A stretch of DNA of 17,946 bases from CAYYVJ01 sp964475115 (GTDB lineage: Bacteria; Bacillota; Clostridia; Lachnospirales; Lachnospiraceae), in assembly GCA_964475115.1 (NCBI GenBank), contig CAYYVJ010000040.1, forward strand, positions 1 to 17,946. The letters are read 5' to 3'. The notes under the pieces were generated by a model. It saw only the letters and a program-made list of their open reading frames with translations, searched no databases and had not been told where the DNA came from. Below, one piece after another: positions 1-8,650 of the stretch. Position numbers and translations under genes: made by a program. The first letter of the stretch is position 1, and each line of letters begins with the position of its first letter.

Positions 1-2
1 GA

Positions 3-1181
3 ATGATAATAAAGAAATTCCAGGGTAAAACAGAAACAGAAGCAATTCTTGCTGCTAGGGATGAAATGGGCAATAATGCAGTCGTAATGAATATTAAAAA
101 GATAACACCTAAAGGGCTATCTAGGTTCTTTAAAAAAGAACTGTTTGAAATTACGGCAGCATTAGAAGAACGTGATTCTCAGGTTACAAATCATGAATAT
201 AAAGAAGAGAAACTAGATTTAACAGCAAATGAAGAAATGCCCTATTATTTAAAGAAGGAAGAACCTTCTGCAATTGAAGAAAAATTAGATACTTTGCACT
301 CTTTATTAGAGATGCAATTAAAAAACGAAAAGCAAGTAAACAACAGTAAAAAAGAGATGGATTTAGAAGAAAATGAAACCATGCAATATCTAAAAATGGT
401 TTATGGCCAATTAATCCAAAGTGAAGTAGAAGAATCTTTTGCCAATCAAATTATTGCTGAAGTGGAAAAGTCATTGAAAAAAGAATCTTCTTTAGATATG
501 ATTTTAGCAGCGGTTTATCAAAAGATAATATTGAAATTAGGACAAGCAGAACCAATGAATTTTGAGAACAAAAAAAAGAAATTGGTGTTTTTTGTGGGTC
601 CAACTGGTGTAGGTAAAACAACAACAATTGCTAAAATTGCATCAGATATTAAATTGGAAAATAAAGCACAAGTTGCTCTTGTAACAGCAGATACCTATAG
701 AATAGCAGCGGTGGAGCAATTAAGAGTTTACGCTAATATTCTAGATATTCCCTTGAGTGTTATCTACACAAATAATGAATTAAGTCAAGGTATTCGAGAA
801 CTTGATAATAAAGATGTAATTCTTGTAGATACAGCAGGACGTTCTCATAAGAATGCAAAACAATTTGAAGAGATGCTTCAACTAATTCAGGAGGTAGAAA
901 TAGATGAGGCTTTATTTGAGAAAGAAATATTTTTAGTAATAAGTGCAACAACAAAATATAAAGACTTAGCTGGAATATGTAAAACATATGAAAAATTAGG
1001 AAAGATTAAAATTATTTTCACAAAGATAGATGAAACAATAGATTTGGGAAATATTCTTAATATAGCTATGTTAACGGGTAATCCGTTGTCTTATGCAACT
1101 TTTGGTCAAAATGTTCCAGATGATATAAAAGTAATAGATGTACAGGGAATAGCGAAACATTTATTAGGAGGTAGCATATAG
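3..1181 (+). CDS. flhF: Flagellar biosynthesis GTPase FlhF (SRP-type)
   Basis: FlhF is an SRP-family GTPase that acts at the membrane to set the site of flagellar assembly, with FlhG as its partner. The product is 392 aa, normal for the family. The N-terminus (MIIKKFQGKTETEA) is the usual FlhF start, so the gene looks complete although its ribosome binding site lies outside the window. A charged B domain (about residues 50-120) precedes the N and G domains. The G domain shows the P-loop GPTGVGKT (199-206, Lys205), DTYRIAA after it, DTAGR (276-280) and TKID (340-343, guanine specificity). The stop codon overlaps the flhG start by one base, which fits translational coupling. The family assignment is secure. 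Confidence 0.97.
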   Translation: MIIKKFQGKTETEAILAARDEMGNNAVVMNIKKITPKGLSRFFKKELFEITAALEERDSQVTNHEYKEEKLDLTANEEMPYYLKKEEPSAIEEKLDTLHSLLEMQLKNEKQVNNSKKEMDLEENETMQYLKMVYGQLIQSEVEESFANQIIAEVEKSLKKESSLDMILAAVYQKIILKLGQAEPMNFENKKKKLVFFVGPTGVGKTTTIAKIASDIKLENKAQVALVTADTYRIAAVEQLRVYANILDIPLSVIYTNNELSQGIRELDNKDVILVDTAGRSHKNAKQFEEMLQLIQEVEIDEALFEKEIFLVISATTKYKDLAGICKTYEKLGKIKIIFTKIDETIDLGNILNIAMLTGNPLSYATFGQNVPDDIKVIDVQGIAKHLLGGSI

Positions 1182-2074
1182 TGGACCAAGCTCAGAATCT
1201 CCGTAATATTATTAAAGCTAAAAATATATCAAATGAAGACATTGAAAGCAATGCTAGAATTATTACTGTAACTAGCGGTAAGGGCGGAGTAGGAAAATCA
1301 AGTATTTCTGTTAACTTGGCAGTTCAGCTTAGAAAGCTAGGTTATAGTGTTATTATATTTGATGCAGACTTTGGCTTAGCAAATATAGAAGTACTTTTTG
1401 GTGTTATTCCTAAATATAATCTCACGGATATGATTTATCGTGGTAAGTCTTTGGCAGAAATTATGGTAAAAGGTCCTATGGATATCGGATTTATATCTGG
1501 TGGATCAGGTACAACAGGACTTGCCAATTTATCAAATGAAAGTCTAGATCTTTTAACTAGAAAATTAGCAGAGCTAGGTACAATGGCTGATATAATTATT
1601 ATAGACACGGGGGCAGGTATTTCAAGTAGTGTCCTTGAATTTGTAACCTCTTGTAGAGAGGTTTTACTTGTTACAACTCCTGAGCTAACATCTATAACGG
1701 ATTCTTATGCATTATTAAAGGCATTAAACCAACACTCTAATTATGATAAGAAGAATACCCTTATAAAACTTATTGCAAATCGTGTAAATGATACGCAAGA
1801 AGGTAATAACATGTTTGAAAAATTAAGTATTGTTGCAAAGAAGTTTTTAAATATGGAGATACAGATTTTAGGTATCATCCCAGTAGACACAAATGTTACA
1901 AAGGCAGTAATGCAACAAAAACCAGTATCTTTAATATATGAGAATTCTGCGGCTTCAAAAGCATTTACTCAATTAGCTCAGAAGTTAGTGGAGCAAGATA
2001 GCGATATGCATCCAGAAAAAGAAGGTATTGCCAAAATGGTGATAAGTTTGCTAAAATTAAAGTTAAGCAAATAA
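1181..2074 (+). CDS. flhG: Flagellum site/number ATPase FlhG (YlxH, MinD/ParA family)
   Basis: This is a MinD-like ATPase that limits flagellar number and stimulates FlhF GTP hydrolysis. It starts with GTG, and AGGAGGT lies 8 bases upstream. The deviant Walker A GKGGVGKS spans residues 33-40 with signature Lys34 and Lys39. FDADFGLANIEVLFG (switch I/A' region) and IIDTGAG (Walker B region) follow. The N-terminus reads DQAQNLR at residues 2-8, which fits the DQAxxLR activator helix known from Bacillus FlhG to act on FlhF. The C-terminal region should carry the amphipathic membrane-targeting helix, and the last 25 residues (ending AKMVISLLKLKLSK) have that character. Length is 297 aa. The order flhF-flhG matches other Firmicutes. 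Confidence 0.96.
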   Translation: MDQAQNLRNIIKAKNISNEDIESNARIITVTSGKGGVGKSSISVNLAVQLRKLGYSVIIFDADFGLANIEVLFGVIPKYNLTDMIYRGKSLAEIMVKGPMDIGFISGGSGTTGLANLSNESLDLLTRKLAELGTMADIIIIDTGAGISSSVLEFVTSCREVLLVTTPELTSITDSYALLKALNQHSNYDKKNTLIKLIANRVNDTQEGNNMFEKLSIVAKKFLNMEIQILGIIPVDTNVTKAVMQQKPVSLIYENSAASKAFTQLAQKLVEQDSDMHPEKEGIAKMVISLLKLKLSK

Positions 2075-2089
2075 ATGGAGGTGGTTTTA

Positions 2090-2821
2090 TTGATTTCAAA
2101 TCTGTTAACACCTGGTGATAAAGTAGAAGTTACAAAAATAAACAAGCAAGGCGAAAAAGGTAAAATAAAAACCTATTATAGTAAAATATATGATATAATA
2201 GATGACAAAGATATTTTAAAAATTGCCATGCCAGTACTGGATACAAAAATCGTTCTATTAGGGATGAATATGAACTATGAATTATACATAATAAATGACA
2301 ATGGAATGTATCAATGTCAGGGAACCTTAATTGAACGCTACAGGGAGAAGAATCTTTTTGTTGCAGTGATTCAACTGTATACCAAGTTAGAGAAAGTTCA
2401 AAGACGTCAATTTTATCGATTAGAAACGAATATAGATGTGAAGTATAAGTTGATTACGAAAGATGAAATAAGTGAATTTCATGAAGCTACTACTGCTGAA
2501 AAGCATAATGAGATTCTTGACGCTAAGGAATATATAAATGGAATTACTATTGACATCAGTGGAGGTGGCCTTCGTCTTACATCAGATAGAGCACATGTAC
2601 GTGGTGAATATATAGTAATTGAATTTCCGATTATTGTTCAAGGACAGAGGGTTGATCTTTCTATACTTTCAGAGATTGTGTTAACAGAAAAGATTCCTGA
2701 TAGAATGGGGTTATATGAGCATAGATTAAGCTTTATAAATATCTCTAATAAAGACAGGGAAAATTTGATTAAATTTATATTTGAAGAAGAGCGTCGTTAT
2801 AGGAAAAATGAAAAGGGCTGA
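2090..2821 (+). CDS. PilZ-domain c-di-GMP receptor, YcgR/MotI-like flagellar brake
   Basis: This is a two-domain YcgR-like protein: an N-terminal YcgR_2-type beta domain (about residues 1-95) and a C-terminal PilZ domain that binds c-di-GMP. The binding motif is present: RxxxR inside RRQFYR (Arg106 and Arg110, numbered from the TTG start) and DISGGG (155-160, the D/NxSxxG motif). Proteins of this type slow or clutch the flagellar motor when c-di-GMP is high (YcgR in E. coli, MotI/DgrA in Bacillus). Start choice: an in-frame ATG at 2075 abuts the flhG stop but contains the Shine-Dalgarno sequence GGAGGTGG (2077-2084), so TTG at 2090, 8 bases after GGAGG, is the more likely start (243 aa). Its place between flhG and cheB supports a motility role. 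Confidence 0.9.
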   Translation: MISNLLTPGDKVEVTKINKQGEKGKIKTYYSKIYDIIDDKDILKIAMPVLDTKIVLLGMNMNYELYIINDNGMYQCQGTLIERYREKNLFVAVIQLYTKLEKVQRRQFYRLETNIDVKYKLITKDEISEFHEATTAEKHNEILDAKEYINGITIDISGGGLRLTSDRAHVRGEYIVIEFPIIVQGQRVDLSILSEIVLTEKIPDRMGLYEHRLSFINISNKDRENLIKFIFEEERRYRKNEKG

Positions 2822-2825
2822 TTGA

Positions 2826-3908
2826 ATGAAAAATAATGTTTTGATTGTGGATGACTCTGCTTTAATGAGGCGGATACTCTCCGATGTTGTCAATTCGGAT
2901 AATAGATTTATAGTCGGAGCTGTTGCAATAAATGGTCAGGAAGGTTTGAAAACCTTGTTAGAGAATCCCGCTTATTATGATATTGTTTTGTTAGATATCT
3001 ACATGCCCATAATGACTGGGTTAGAATTATTAAAAGAATTAGAATCACATCCAGAAGTAAAATCTAAGGTGATTATCTGTAGTACTAGGGCAGATGAAAG
3101 TGCAGAAGAAACAATGACAGCCTTGGAACTTGGAGCTTTTGATTTTGTTAAAAAACCAGAAAATTTAATTAATGCAAAAAGCAATGCCTTTCGTGAGGAA
3201 TTATTAAAGGTATTAGAAGTGGCAACTACAGCTAAATCTGAGAAAAATATAGAAAAAGCAATAAAAGTAATCAAACCAAAGATGAGGGCTGTTGAATATA
3301 GTATAGATGCAGCAGAGGTGAAAAAATCGAGGAAATTAGTAGCAATCGCCTGCTCAACAGGTGGGCCTAAGACCTTGCAATCGATTATTCCATACTTACC
3401 AAAAGAACTAAATGCAAGTATTTTAATTATTCAACATATGCCAAAAGGATTTACTCATTCCTTAGCAGCACGTTTAAATGATGCAAGTCAAATATCTGTA
3501 AAAGAAGCTAGCCACGGAGAGGCGTTACAAAAGGGTATGGTTTATATTGCTCAAGGTGGTAGACATATGCATTTAGAGAAAGCTGGAAAAAGTAATTATA
3601 AAATTAAGATTACAGATGAACCACCAAGAGATGCATTAAGACCATGCGCAAATATTATGTATGAAGATTTAGCAAACTCTTTTTATGATGAAATTATTTG
3701 CGTAGTTCTAACTGGAATGGGTGCAGATGGAACAGAAGGAATTAGATATCTTGCAAATCATAATAAAGTTTATGTGATTGCTCAGGATGAAGAGTCAAGT
3801 GTTGTATATGGAATGCCTAAGATGGTAGCTCAAGCTGGCTTAGTTGATGAAATAGTGCCATTAAAAGAAATAGCAAATATTATTATTAGGAAAGTGGGTG
3901 TGCAATAG
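2826..3908 (+). CDS. cheB: Chemotaxis protein-glutamate methylesterase/deamidase CheB
   Basis: CheB removes methyl groups from, and deamidates, glutamyl and glutaminyl residues of chemoreceptors, giving adaptation. An N-terminal receiver domain (1-125) has the acidic pair Asp9/Asp10, phospho-acceptor Asp57 (VLLDIYMP), Thr/Ser at CSTRAD and Lys109 in FVKKP. A linker of about 40 residues joins it to the C-terminal esterase domain. The catalytic triad is visible: Ser177 (ACSTGGP), His204 (IIQHMPKGF) and Asp301 (TGMGADG). Length is 360 aa, normal for the family. CheA, its phosphodonor, is encoded directly downstream. The opposing methyltransferase CheR is not in the window. Confidence 0.97.
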   Translation: MKNNVLIVDDSALMRRILSDVVNSDNRFIVGAVAINGQEGLKTLLENPAYYDIVLLDIYMPIMTGLELLKELESHPEVKSKVIICSTRADESAEETMTALELGAFDFVKKPENLINAKSNAFREELLKVLEVATTAKSEKNIEKAIKVIKPKMRAVEYSIDAAEVKKSRKLVAIACSTGGPKTLQSIIPYLPKELNASILIIQHMPKGFTHSLAARLNDASQISVKEASHGEALQKGMVYIAQGGRHMHLEKAGKSNYKIKITDEPPRDALRPCANIMYEDLANSFYDEIICVVLTGMGADGTEGIRYLANHNKVYVIAQDEESSVVYGMPKMVAQAGLVDEIVPLKEIANIIIRKVGVQ

Positions 3909-3909
3909 T

Positions 3910-5961
3910 ATGGATGTAAATCAGTATTTAGAGATTTTTATTGATGAAACAAAAGAACATTTGCAAAGTTTAAACGAACAATTATTGATTTTGGAAAAAG
4001 AACCAGAGAATTCAGGAACCATAAACGAAATTTTTCGTGCTGCTCATTCATTGAAAGGAATGGCAGGCACCATGGGTTATAAGAGAATGCAACGCTTAAC
4101 TCATGATATGGAGAATGTATTTCAAGAAGTTCGTACAGGAAATATTAAGGTTTCCTCTAAGCTTTATGATGTTTTATTTCAATGTATTGATGCTTTAGAA
4201 GAATATCTAGGAAATATTATCGATGATGCAGATGAAGGTACAAACGATAATGAAGCTATCATCCTTGTATTAAAAGATATCTTACAAAACACGACACAGG
4301 AAGAAGTAGTAGAAGAAGTGAAGCGAGATACTGATTCTAATGATAATCATAATGCTACAGATGATTTCAGATCAATTAAATTAACGGATTTTGAGGCACA
4401 TGCTGCAAGTGAAGCAATTAAGATTGGAATGAAATTATATGGAGTTACTGTAACTGTTGAAAGCACTTGTATCCTAAAAGCGGCAAGGGCATTTTTGGTG
4501 TTTAAGAACTTAGAACCTTTAGGTGAAGTGATTCGTTCTCAACCAAGCGTACAGGATATTGAAGATGAAAGATTTGATTTAAATTTTAGTTTGTTTATTA
4601 TTTCTAGGGAACCTCTTGATAAGATCTTAAAAACAATTAAAAATGTTTCTGAAATTCATCAAGCTGTAGGAGCCGAAATGGAAGCTCCTAAGGTGGATCC
4701 TTCCATCATTGAAGAAATCAAAAATAATGCTGATAAAGATGAAAACAAGAATACTACAGACAGTGCTGATGGAAAGAAACAACAACACAAACAAAGTGGA
4801 AAACCAGTTGTTAATCGTTCCGTTCGTGTGGATATTGAGAAATTAGATACTTTGATGAATCTTGTTAGTGAGTTGATTATTGCAAAAAATGGAATTGTAT
4901 CTGTAAGTGAAACAGAAGAGACTACGGTAGCTCAAGGGATTAAAGAGCAGGTTGAATATTTAGAGAGCATCACAACAAACCTTCATGAATCTGTTATGAA
5001 GGTAAGAATGGTTCCTATTGAAAGTGTAGTAAATCGATTCCCTAGAATGATTAGAGATTTAAGTAAGAAGCTTAATAAAAAAATGGAATTATATATGACT
5101 GGTGAAGAAACAGAATTAGATCGAACAGTAATCGATGAAATTGGTGATCCGCTTATGCATATATTGAGAAACTCTGCTGATCATGGACTTGAATCTGCTG
5201 AGTTACGTGCTGAAAGAGGCAAACCTGAAGTAGGGTCTATTTATCTAGATGCTTATCAAGATGGAAACAATGTAGTTATAGAAGTAAGGGATGACGGAAA
5301 TGGAATTGATGTAAATGCAGTAAAGAGAAAAGCTGTTGAAAAAGGTGTCCTTACTCAGGAACAAAGTGATGAAATGGATGACAACAGTGCAATTCAATTA
5401 TTATTTAGACCTAGTTTTTCCACCGCAGAAGTAGTATCAGATGTATCCGGAAGAGGGGTGGGTCTTGATGTAGTAAAAACAAAGATAGAAGCCTTGGGCG
5501 GAGATATTGAAGTACAGACAGTACATAAAGAAGGAAGCGTATTTACGATTCGTTTACCTTTAACATTGGCCATTATTCAAGCGTTAATGATTATCGTTGG
5601 AGAAGAAAAGTATGCAATTCCATTAAGTACAATTCAGACGATAGAAGATATTCCGGTTGATGAAATTAAATATATTAGAGGAAAAGAAGTAATTCATTTA
5701 AGAGGAAATGTTATACCTTTAGTTCGCTTGGATAAAGTTTTAGAAATAGAATCTAAGGAAAGCGTTGAAAGCTTAATTGTAGTAATTATAAATAAAGGTG
5801 ATAAACAGGCAGGACTAGTAGTTGATCAATTAATTGGTCAACAAGAAATTGTTATTAAGCCTCTTGGGAAATTCATAAATAACAATAAATTAATTGGTGG
5901 TGCAACCATTTTAGGAGATGGAGAAGTAGCTCTTATTCTGGACACAGGTACATTATTATAA
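3910..5961 (+). CDS. cheA: Chemotaxis sensor histidine kinase CheA
   Basis: CheA is the central kinase of chemoreceptor arrays; it autophosphorylates and passes phosphate to CheY and CheB. Domains in order: P1 Hpt with phospho-His46 in AAHSLKG; a single P2 response-regulator docking domain (about 155-255); a polar Asn/Asp/Lys-rich linker; P3 dimerisation helices (about 303-372); P4 ATPase with N-box Asn421 and Asp424 (HILRNSADHG), G1 DDGNG (461-465) and G2 GRGVGLD (514-520); and a P5 CheW-like domain from about 552. A GTG four codons upstream (3898) would extend into cheB. The ATG at 3910 gives the typical MDVNQYLEIFIDE start and is preferred (683 aa). All catalytic motifs appear intact. Confidence 0.97.
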   Translation: MDVNQYLEIFIDETKEHLQSLNEQLLILEKEPENSGTINEIFRAAHSLKGMAGTMGYKRMQRLTHDMENVFQEVRTGNIKVSSKLYDVLFQCIDALEEYLGNIIDDADEGTNDNEAIILVLKDILQNTTQEEVVEEVKRDTDSNDNHNATDDFRSIKLTDFEAHAASEAIKIGMKLYGVTVTVESTCILKAARAFLVFKNLEPLGEVIRSQPSVQDIEDERFDLNFSLFIISREPLDKILKTIKNVSEIHQAVGAEMEAPKVDPSIIEEIKNNADKDENKNTTDSADGKKQQHKQSGKPVVNRSVRVDIEKLDTLMNLVSELIIAKNGIVSVSETEETTVAQGIKEQVEYLESITTNLHESVMKVRMVPIESVVNRFPRMIRDLSKKLNKKMELYMTGEETELDRTVIDEIGDPLMHILRNSADHGLESAELRAERGKPEVGSIYLDAYQDGNNVVIEVRDDGNGIDVNAVKRKAVEKGVLTQEQSDEMDDNSAIQLLFRPSFSTAEVVSDVSGRGVGLDVVKTKIEALGGDIEVQTVHKEGSVFTIRLPLTLAIIQALMIIVGEEKYAIPLSTIQTIEDIPVDEIKYIRGKEVIHLRGNVIPLVRLDKVLEIESKESVESLIVVIINKGDKQAGLVVDQLIGQQEIVIKPLGKFINNNKLIGGATILGDGEVALILDTGTLL

Positions 5962-5976
5962 AAGGAGGCGATTAGA

Positions 5977-6408
5977 TTGGACGAACAAGCAAAACAATTT
6001 ATAGTGACTAATATAGCGAATGAGCAATATGGGATTGATATCCAGTATATTGATAGTATCGTAAAAATGGAGAAGATAACCAGAGTTCCTAAAGTTCAAA
6101 ACTATTACAAAGGTGTCATCAATCTAAGAGGAGAAATTATACCAGTTATGAGCCTCCGCTTGAAATTTGAATTAGAAGAAATTGAAACGACATCTGCTTC
6201 AAGAATTATTATTTTGAAACCAGACAAGCAAAATCCTATAGGTATAATAGTAGATGCTGTAAGGGAAGTTGTCACTTTATCGGTAGAAGAGATGGAAAAG
6301 CCTAATATAGACAACCAGGAAGAAAGAACCTTATATGTTGCTTCTATTGGAAAGCATGATGGTGAACTTATATCAATTTTAAATATTGGAAGCCTAGTTT
6401 TGGAGTAA
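5977..6408 (+). CDS. cheW: Chemotaxis coupling protein CheW
   Basis: CheW links chemoreceptors to CheA in the signalling array. The protein is a single SH3-like CheW domain of 143 aa, normal for the family, with the conserved core RVPKVQNYYKGVINLRGEIIPVM (read from about residue 37) and a C-terminal half ending in SILNIGSLV. Translation most likely starts at TTG 5977, 8 bases after AAAGGAGG (5961-5968); the codon reads as the initiator Met before DEQAKQF. It lies 15 bases after cheA, the normal partner. Confidence 0.96.
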   Translation: MDEQAKQFIVTNIANEQYGIDIQYIDSIVKMEKITRVPKVQNYYKGVINLRGEIIPVMSLRLKFELEEIETTSASRIIILKPDKQNPIGIIVDAVREVVTLSVEEMEKPNIDNQEERTLYVASIGKHDGELISILNIGSLVLE

Positions 6409-6448
6409 GAATAGAAACTATTGCTGTATAGGAAGAAGGTATTAAAAA

Positions 6449-7042
6449 ATGGATGAAATACAATTTGATGTTCTTAAGGAGATAGGAAACATAGGTGCAG
6501 GGAATGCTACAACTGCATTGGCTAAGCTGATAAATGCTAGAATTGATATGAAGGTGCCAAAGGTTGATATGGTTGGATTTCAGGATCTTGCTACGATTAT
6601 TGGTAGTGAAGAAGATATTATGGCAGCAGTTTTAGTCACGATTTCAGAAGATATTGATGGAATGATGATGTTTATGCTAGATAAGAAATCTGCAAGATTT
6701 TTAATCTCTCAGCTGATGGGTGAGATGGATATGGACATTAATGCAGAATTTACAGAGTTAGAACTTTCTGCATTAAGTGAGATTGGTAATATTATTACTG
6801 GTTCTTATTTATCTGCTTTATCTGCATTGCTCCAGATGAATATAAACATGTCTATCCCATACATCAGTGTGGATATGGCAGGTGCAATTTTAAGTGTTCC
6901 AGCCATAGAGTTTGGTAAAGTAGGAGATCAAGTACTTTTAATACAAACTGATTTTGGAGATGAAACTGAGATAAGTGGATATTTTATTCTTATACCTCAG
7001 GAAGATTCTTATGGAAAAATATTAAAATCATTAGGATTATAG
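6449..7042 (+). CDS. cheC: CheY-P phosphatase CheC
   Basis: CheC dephosphorylates CheY-P and binds CheD in the Bacillus-type adaptation system. The protein is 197 aa with an internal duplication. Both copies of the phosphatase signature (D/S)x3Ex2Nx22P are complete: Asp7, Glu11, Asn14, Pro37 in the first and Ser107, Glu111, Asn114, Pro137 in the second. This separates it from CheX, and from FliY, which carries an extra SpoA-like C-terminal domain. A GAAGGT ribosome binding site (6435-6440) lies 8 bases before the ATG. The 40-base gap after cheW shows no terminator or clear promoter. The cheD gene follows directly, as expected. Confidence 0.96.
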   Translation: MDEIQFDVLKEIGNIGAGNATTALAKLINARIDMKVPKVDMVGFQDLATIIGSEEDIMAAVLVTISEDIDGMMMFMLDKKSARFLISQLMGEMDMDINAEFTELELSALSEIGNIITGSYLSALSALLQMNINMSIPYISVDMAGAILSVPAIEFGKVGDQVLLIQTDFGDETEISGYFILIPQEDSYGKILKSLGL

Positions 7043-7051
7043 GTGAACAAA

Positions 7052-7540
7052 ATGGGCAATTCGATAAAAGTAGGTATGGCTGATTTGCAGACATGTGTGG
7101 TGCCAGACTCATTGACAACCTTAGGACTAGGATCCTGTGTAGGAATTGCCTTGTATGACAGAGTTAAAAAGGTGAGTGGGTTAGCGCATATTATGCTACC
7201 TGACAGTACTCAAATTACAAGAGATAAGAACCCTGCGAAATTTGCAGATACGGGGATTGATTTGTTGATAGAGAAGATGGTTGAATTAGGTGCGGATAGT
7301 AAAAGACTTCAAGCTAAAATAGCTGGTGGTGCACAAATGTTTTCCTTTCAATCTTCAACGAATGACTTAATGCGTATTGGAGATAGAAACGTAGAAGCTG
7401 TAAAGAAAAAACTGAAGGAACTTGGAATTCCAATTTTAGCAGAGGATACTGGTGCGAATTATGGAAGGACGATAGTGTTTTTTTCTGAGACAGGTGAGTT
7501 GTTGGTTAAATCGGTAGGAAAGCCAGAGAAAATATATTAA
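7052..7540 (+). CDS. cheD: Chemoreceptor glutamine deamidase CheD
   Basis: CheD deamidates receptor glutamines to glutamates and, in Bacillus-type systems, activates receptors until CheC bound to CheY-P draws it away. The catalytic Thr23, Cys29 (LGLGSCVGI) and His46 (SGLAHIMLP) are visible; numbering is from the ATG at 7052. GGAQMF and a C-terminal GR(T/K)xxF-type segment (YGRTIVFF) follow. A GTG at 7043 directly after the cheC stop would add three residues. The ATG at 7052 has AGGTGA 5 bases upstream and gives family-like spacing to the catalytic residues, so it is preferred. The protein is 162 aa. Confidence 0.95.
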   Translation: MGNSIKVGMADLQTCVVPDSLTTLGLGSCVGIALYDRVKKVSGLAHIMLPDSTQITRDKNPAKFADTGIDLLIEKMVELGADSKRLQAKIAGGAQMFSFQSSTNDLMRIGDRNVEAVKKKLKELGIPILAEDTGANYGRTIVFFSETGELLVKSVGKPEKIY

Positions 7541-7570
7541 TGAAGTAAATCCATTTAGATGGAGGTTGGT

Positions 7571-7828
7571 ATGAGAAGAAGAAATATTCCATCAATAATT
7601 ATGCTTATTGCAGGGATGATTACATGTATTATTTCTATAGTAAAACAATATGAGATTAATTACTTTATAACACTTCTAATTGTTGTTTTAATCGTATTTT
7701 ATATAATAGGAATAACAGTAAAAGTTTTATTGGATAAAATACTAATAGAAAAGAAAGAGCCATTTGTAGAAATAGAAGAAATGGACGGCTTTGAAGAAGA
7801 TGCGTTACAATCAGAAGAAATGAATTGA
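7571..7828 (+). CDS. Small two-helix membrane protein of the flagellar operon, function unknown
   Basis: I do not recognise a named family. The protein is about 85 aa. It begins with a basic MRRRN segment and has two predicted membrane helices (roughly residues 7-23 and 31-52) joined by a very short polar loop (KQYEINY). A cytoplasmic, strongly acidic tail follows (VEIEEMDGFEEDALQSEE). The positive-inside rule suggests both ends face the cytoplasm. An in-frame ATG at 7559 overlaps the ribosome binding site GGAGGTTG (7561-7568), so ATG 7571 is preferred. It sits between cheD and fliA, an interval with no extra gene in Bacillus. A motility role is inferred from position only. Confidence 0.8.
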   Translation: MRRRNIPSIIMLIAGMITCIISIVKQYEINYFITLLIVVLIVFYIIGITVKVLLDKILIEKKEPFVEIEEMDGFEEDALQSEEMN

Positions 7829-7871
7829 AAATATACACGAAAGCTGATAAATTTAGCTGGAGGTAGTCGGA

Positions 7872-8639
7872 ATGGAAGAGGCAGCTAGAAACAAGTTATG
7901 GGAATCTTATTCAAAAGATAAAAGTGTAGAGGTAAGGGAGAAGCTTATTATTGAGTATGCTCCCTTGGTTAAGATTATAGCGGGAAAACTTAGTATGTAT
8001 TTAGGCTATAATGTAGAATACGATGACCTGGTAAGTTACGGAATTTTTGGACTTATAGATGCAATTGATAAATTTGACTATGATAAAGGAATTAAATTTG
8101 AGACATATGCAAGTTTAAGGATACGTGGTTCGATTTTAGACCAAATCAGAAAGATGGATTGGTTGCCTAGAAGTTTAAGACAAAAACAAAAAAAGATAGA
8201 TGCGGCTTTTGCTAAACTGGAAGCAGAACTTGGAAGAGTTGCCACAGACGGAGAGTTAGCTAAAGAATTAGAAATTTCTATAGAAGAATTTTATACATGG
8301 GAAAGTCAGGCGAAAGTTTCGAGGCTTATGTCCTTAGAGGATTATGTAGAGCAAGGCGCAGATATTTCGACAGATGCGCAAGGACAAAAAAGATTTGATG
8401 GGCCTGAAGAGGTAGTAGAAAGTAAAGAAATAAAAAAATTATTAGAAGAATCGCTACAGGTTTTAACAGAAAGAGAAAAAAAGGTAATCCTTTTATATTA
8501 CTATGAGGAATTAACATTAAAAGAAATAAGCATGGTTTTGGAAGTGTCTGAATCAAGGATTTCGCAGCTACATACTAGAGCATTACAGAAATTAAGACAA
8601 AAATTGGGCAATCAAGCAGATATTATTTTTCTTACATAG
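7872..8639 (+). CDS. fliA: Flagellar RNA polymerase sigma factor (sigma-28; FliA/SigD/WhiG family)
   Basis: This alternative sigma factor directs RNA polymerase to late flagellar and chemotaxis promoters. It has 255 aa with the FliA/WhiG layout and no region 1.1. Region 2 (about 24-95) includes DLVSYGIFGLIDAIDKFD and FETYASLRIRGSILD. The WhiG/FliA-type segment DWLPRS (96-101) is next, then region 3 (about 107-155) and region 4 (about 195-246) with the helix-turn-helix LTLKEISMVLEVSESRISQL. GGAGGTAG at 7859-7866 sets the ATG start. The Bacillus orthologue sigD occupies the same place after cheD. SigD in Bacillus is partly controlled by its distance from the operon promoter, and the same polarity could apply here. 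The anti-sigma factor FlgM is not in the window. Confidence 0.96.
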   Translation: MEEAARNKLWESYSKDKSVEVREKLIIEYAPLVKIIAGKLSMYLGYNVEYDDLVSYGIFGLIDAIDKFDYDKGIKFETYASLRIRGSILDQIRKMDWLPRSLRQKQKKIDAAFAKLEAELGRVATDGELAKELEISIEEFYTWESQAKVSRLMSLEDYVEQGADISTDAQGQKRFDGPEEVVESKEIKKLLEESLQVLTEREKKVILLYYYEELTLKEISMVLEVSESRISQLHTRALQKLRQKLGNQADIIFLT

Positions 8640-8650
8640 GAGGGGTCAAA

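Noticed and set aside
3898..3909. GTG start for CheA four codons upstream
   Set aside because: It lies inside the end of cheB; the ATG at 3910 gives the family-typical N-terminus.
7840..7860. AGCT...AGCT inverted repeat just before fliA as a regulatory hairpin
   Set aside because: Only 4 bp of stem around a 9-base AT-rich loop; expected by chance.
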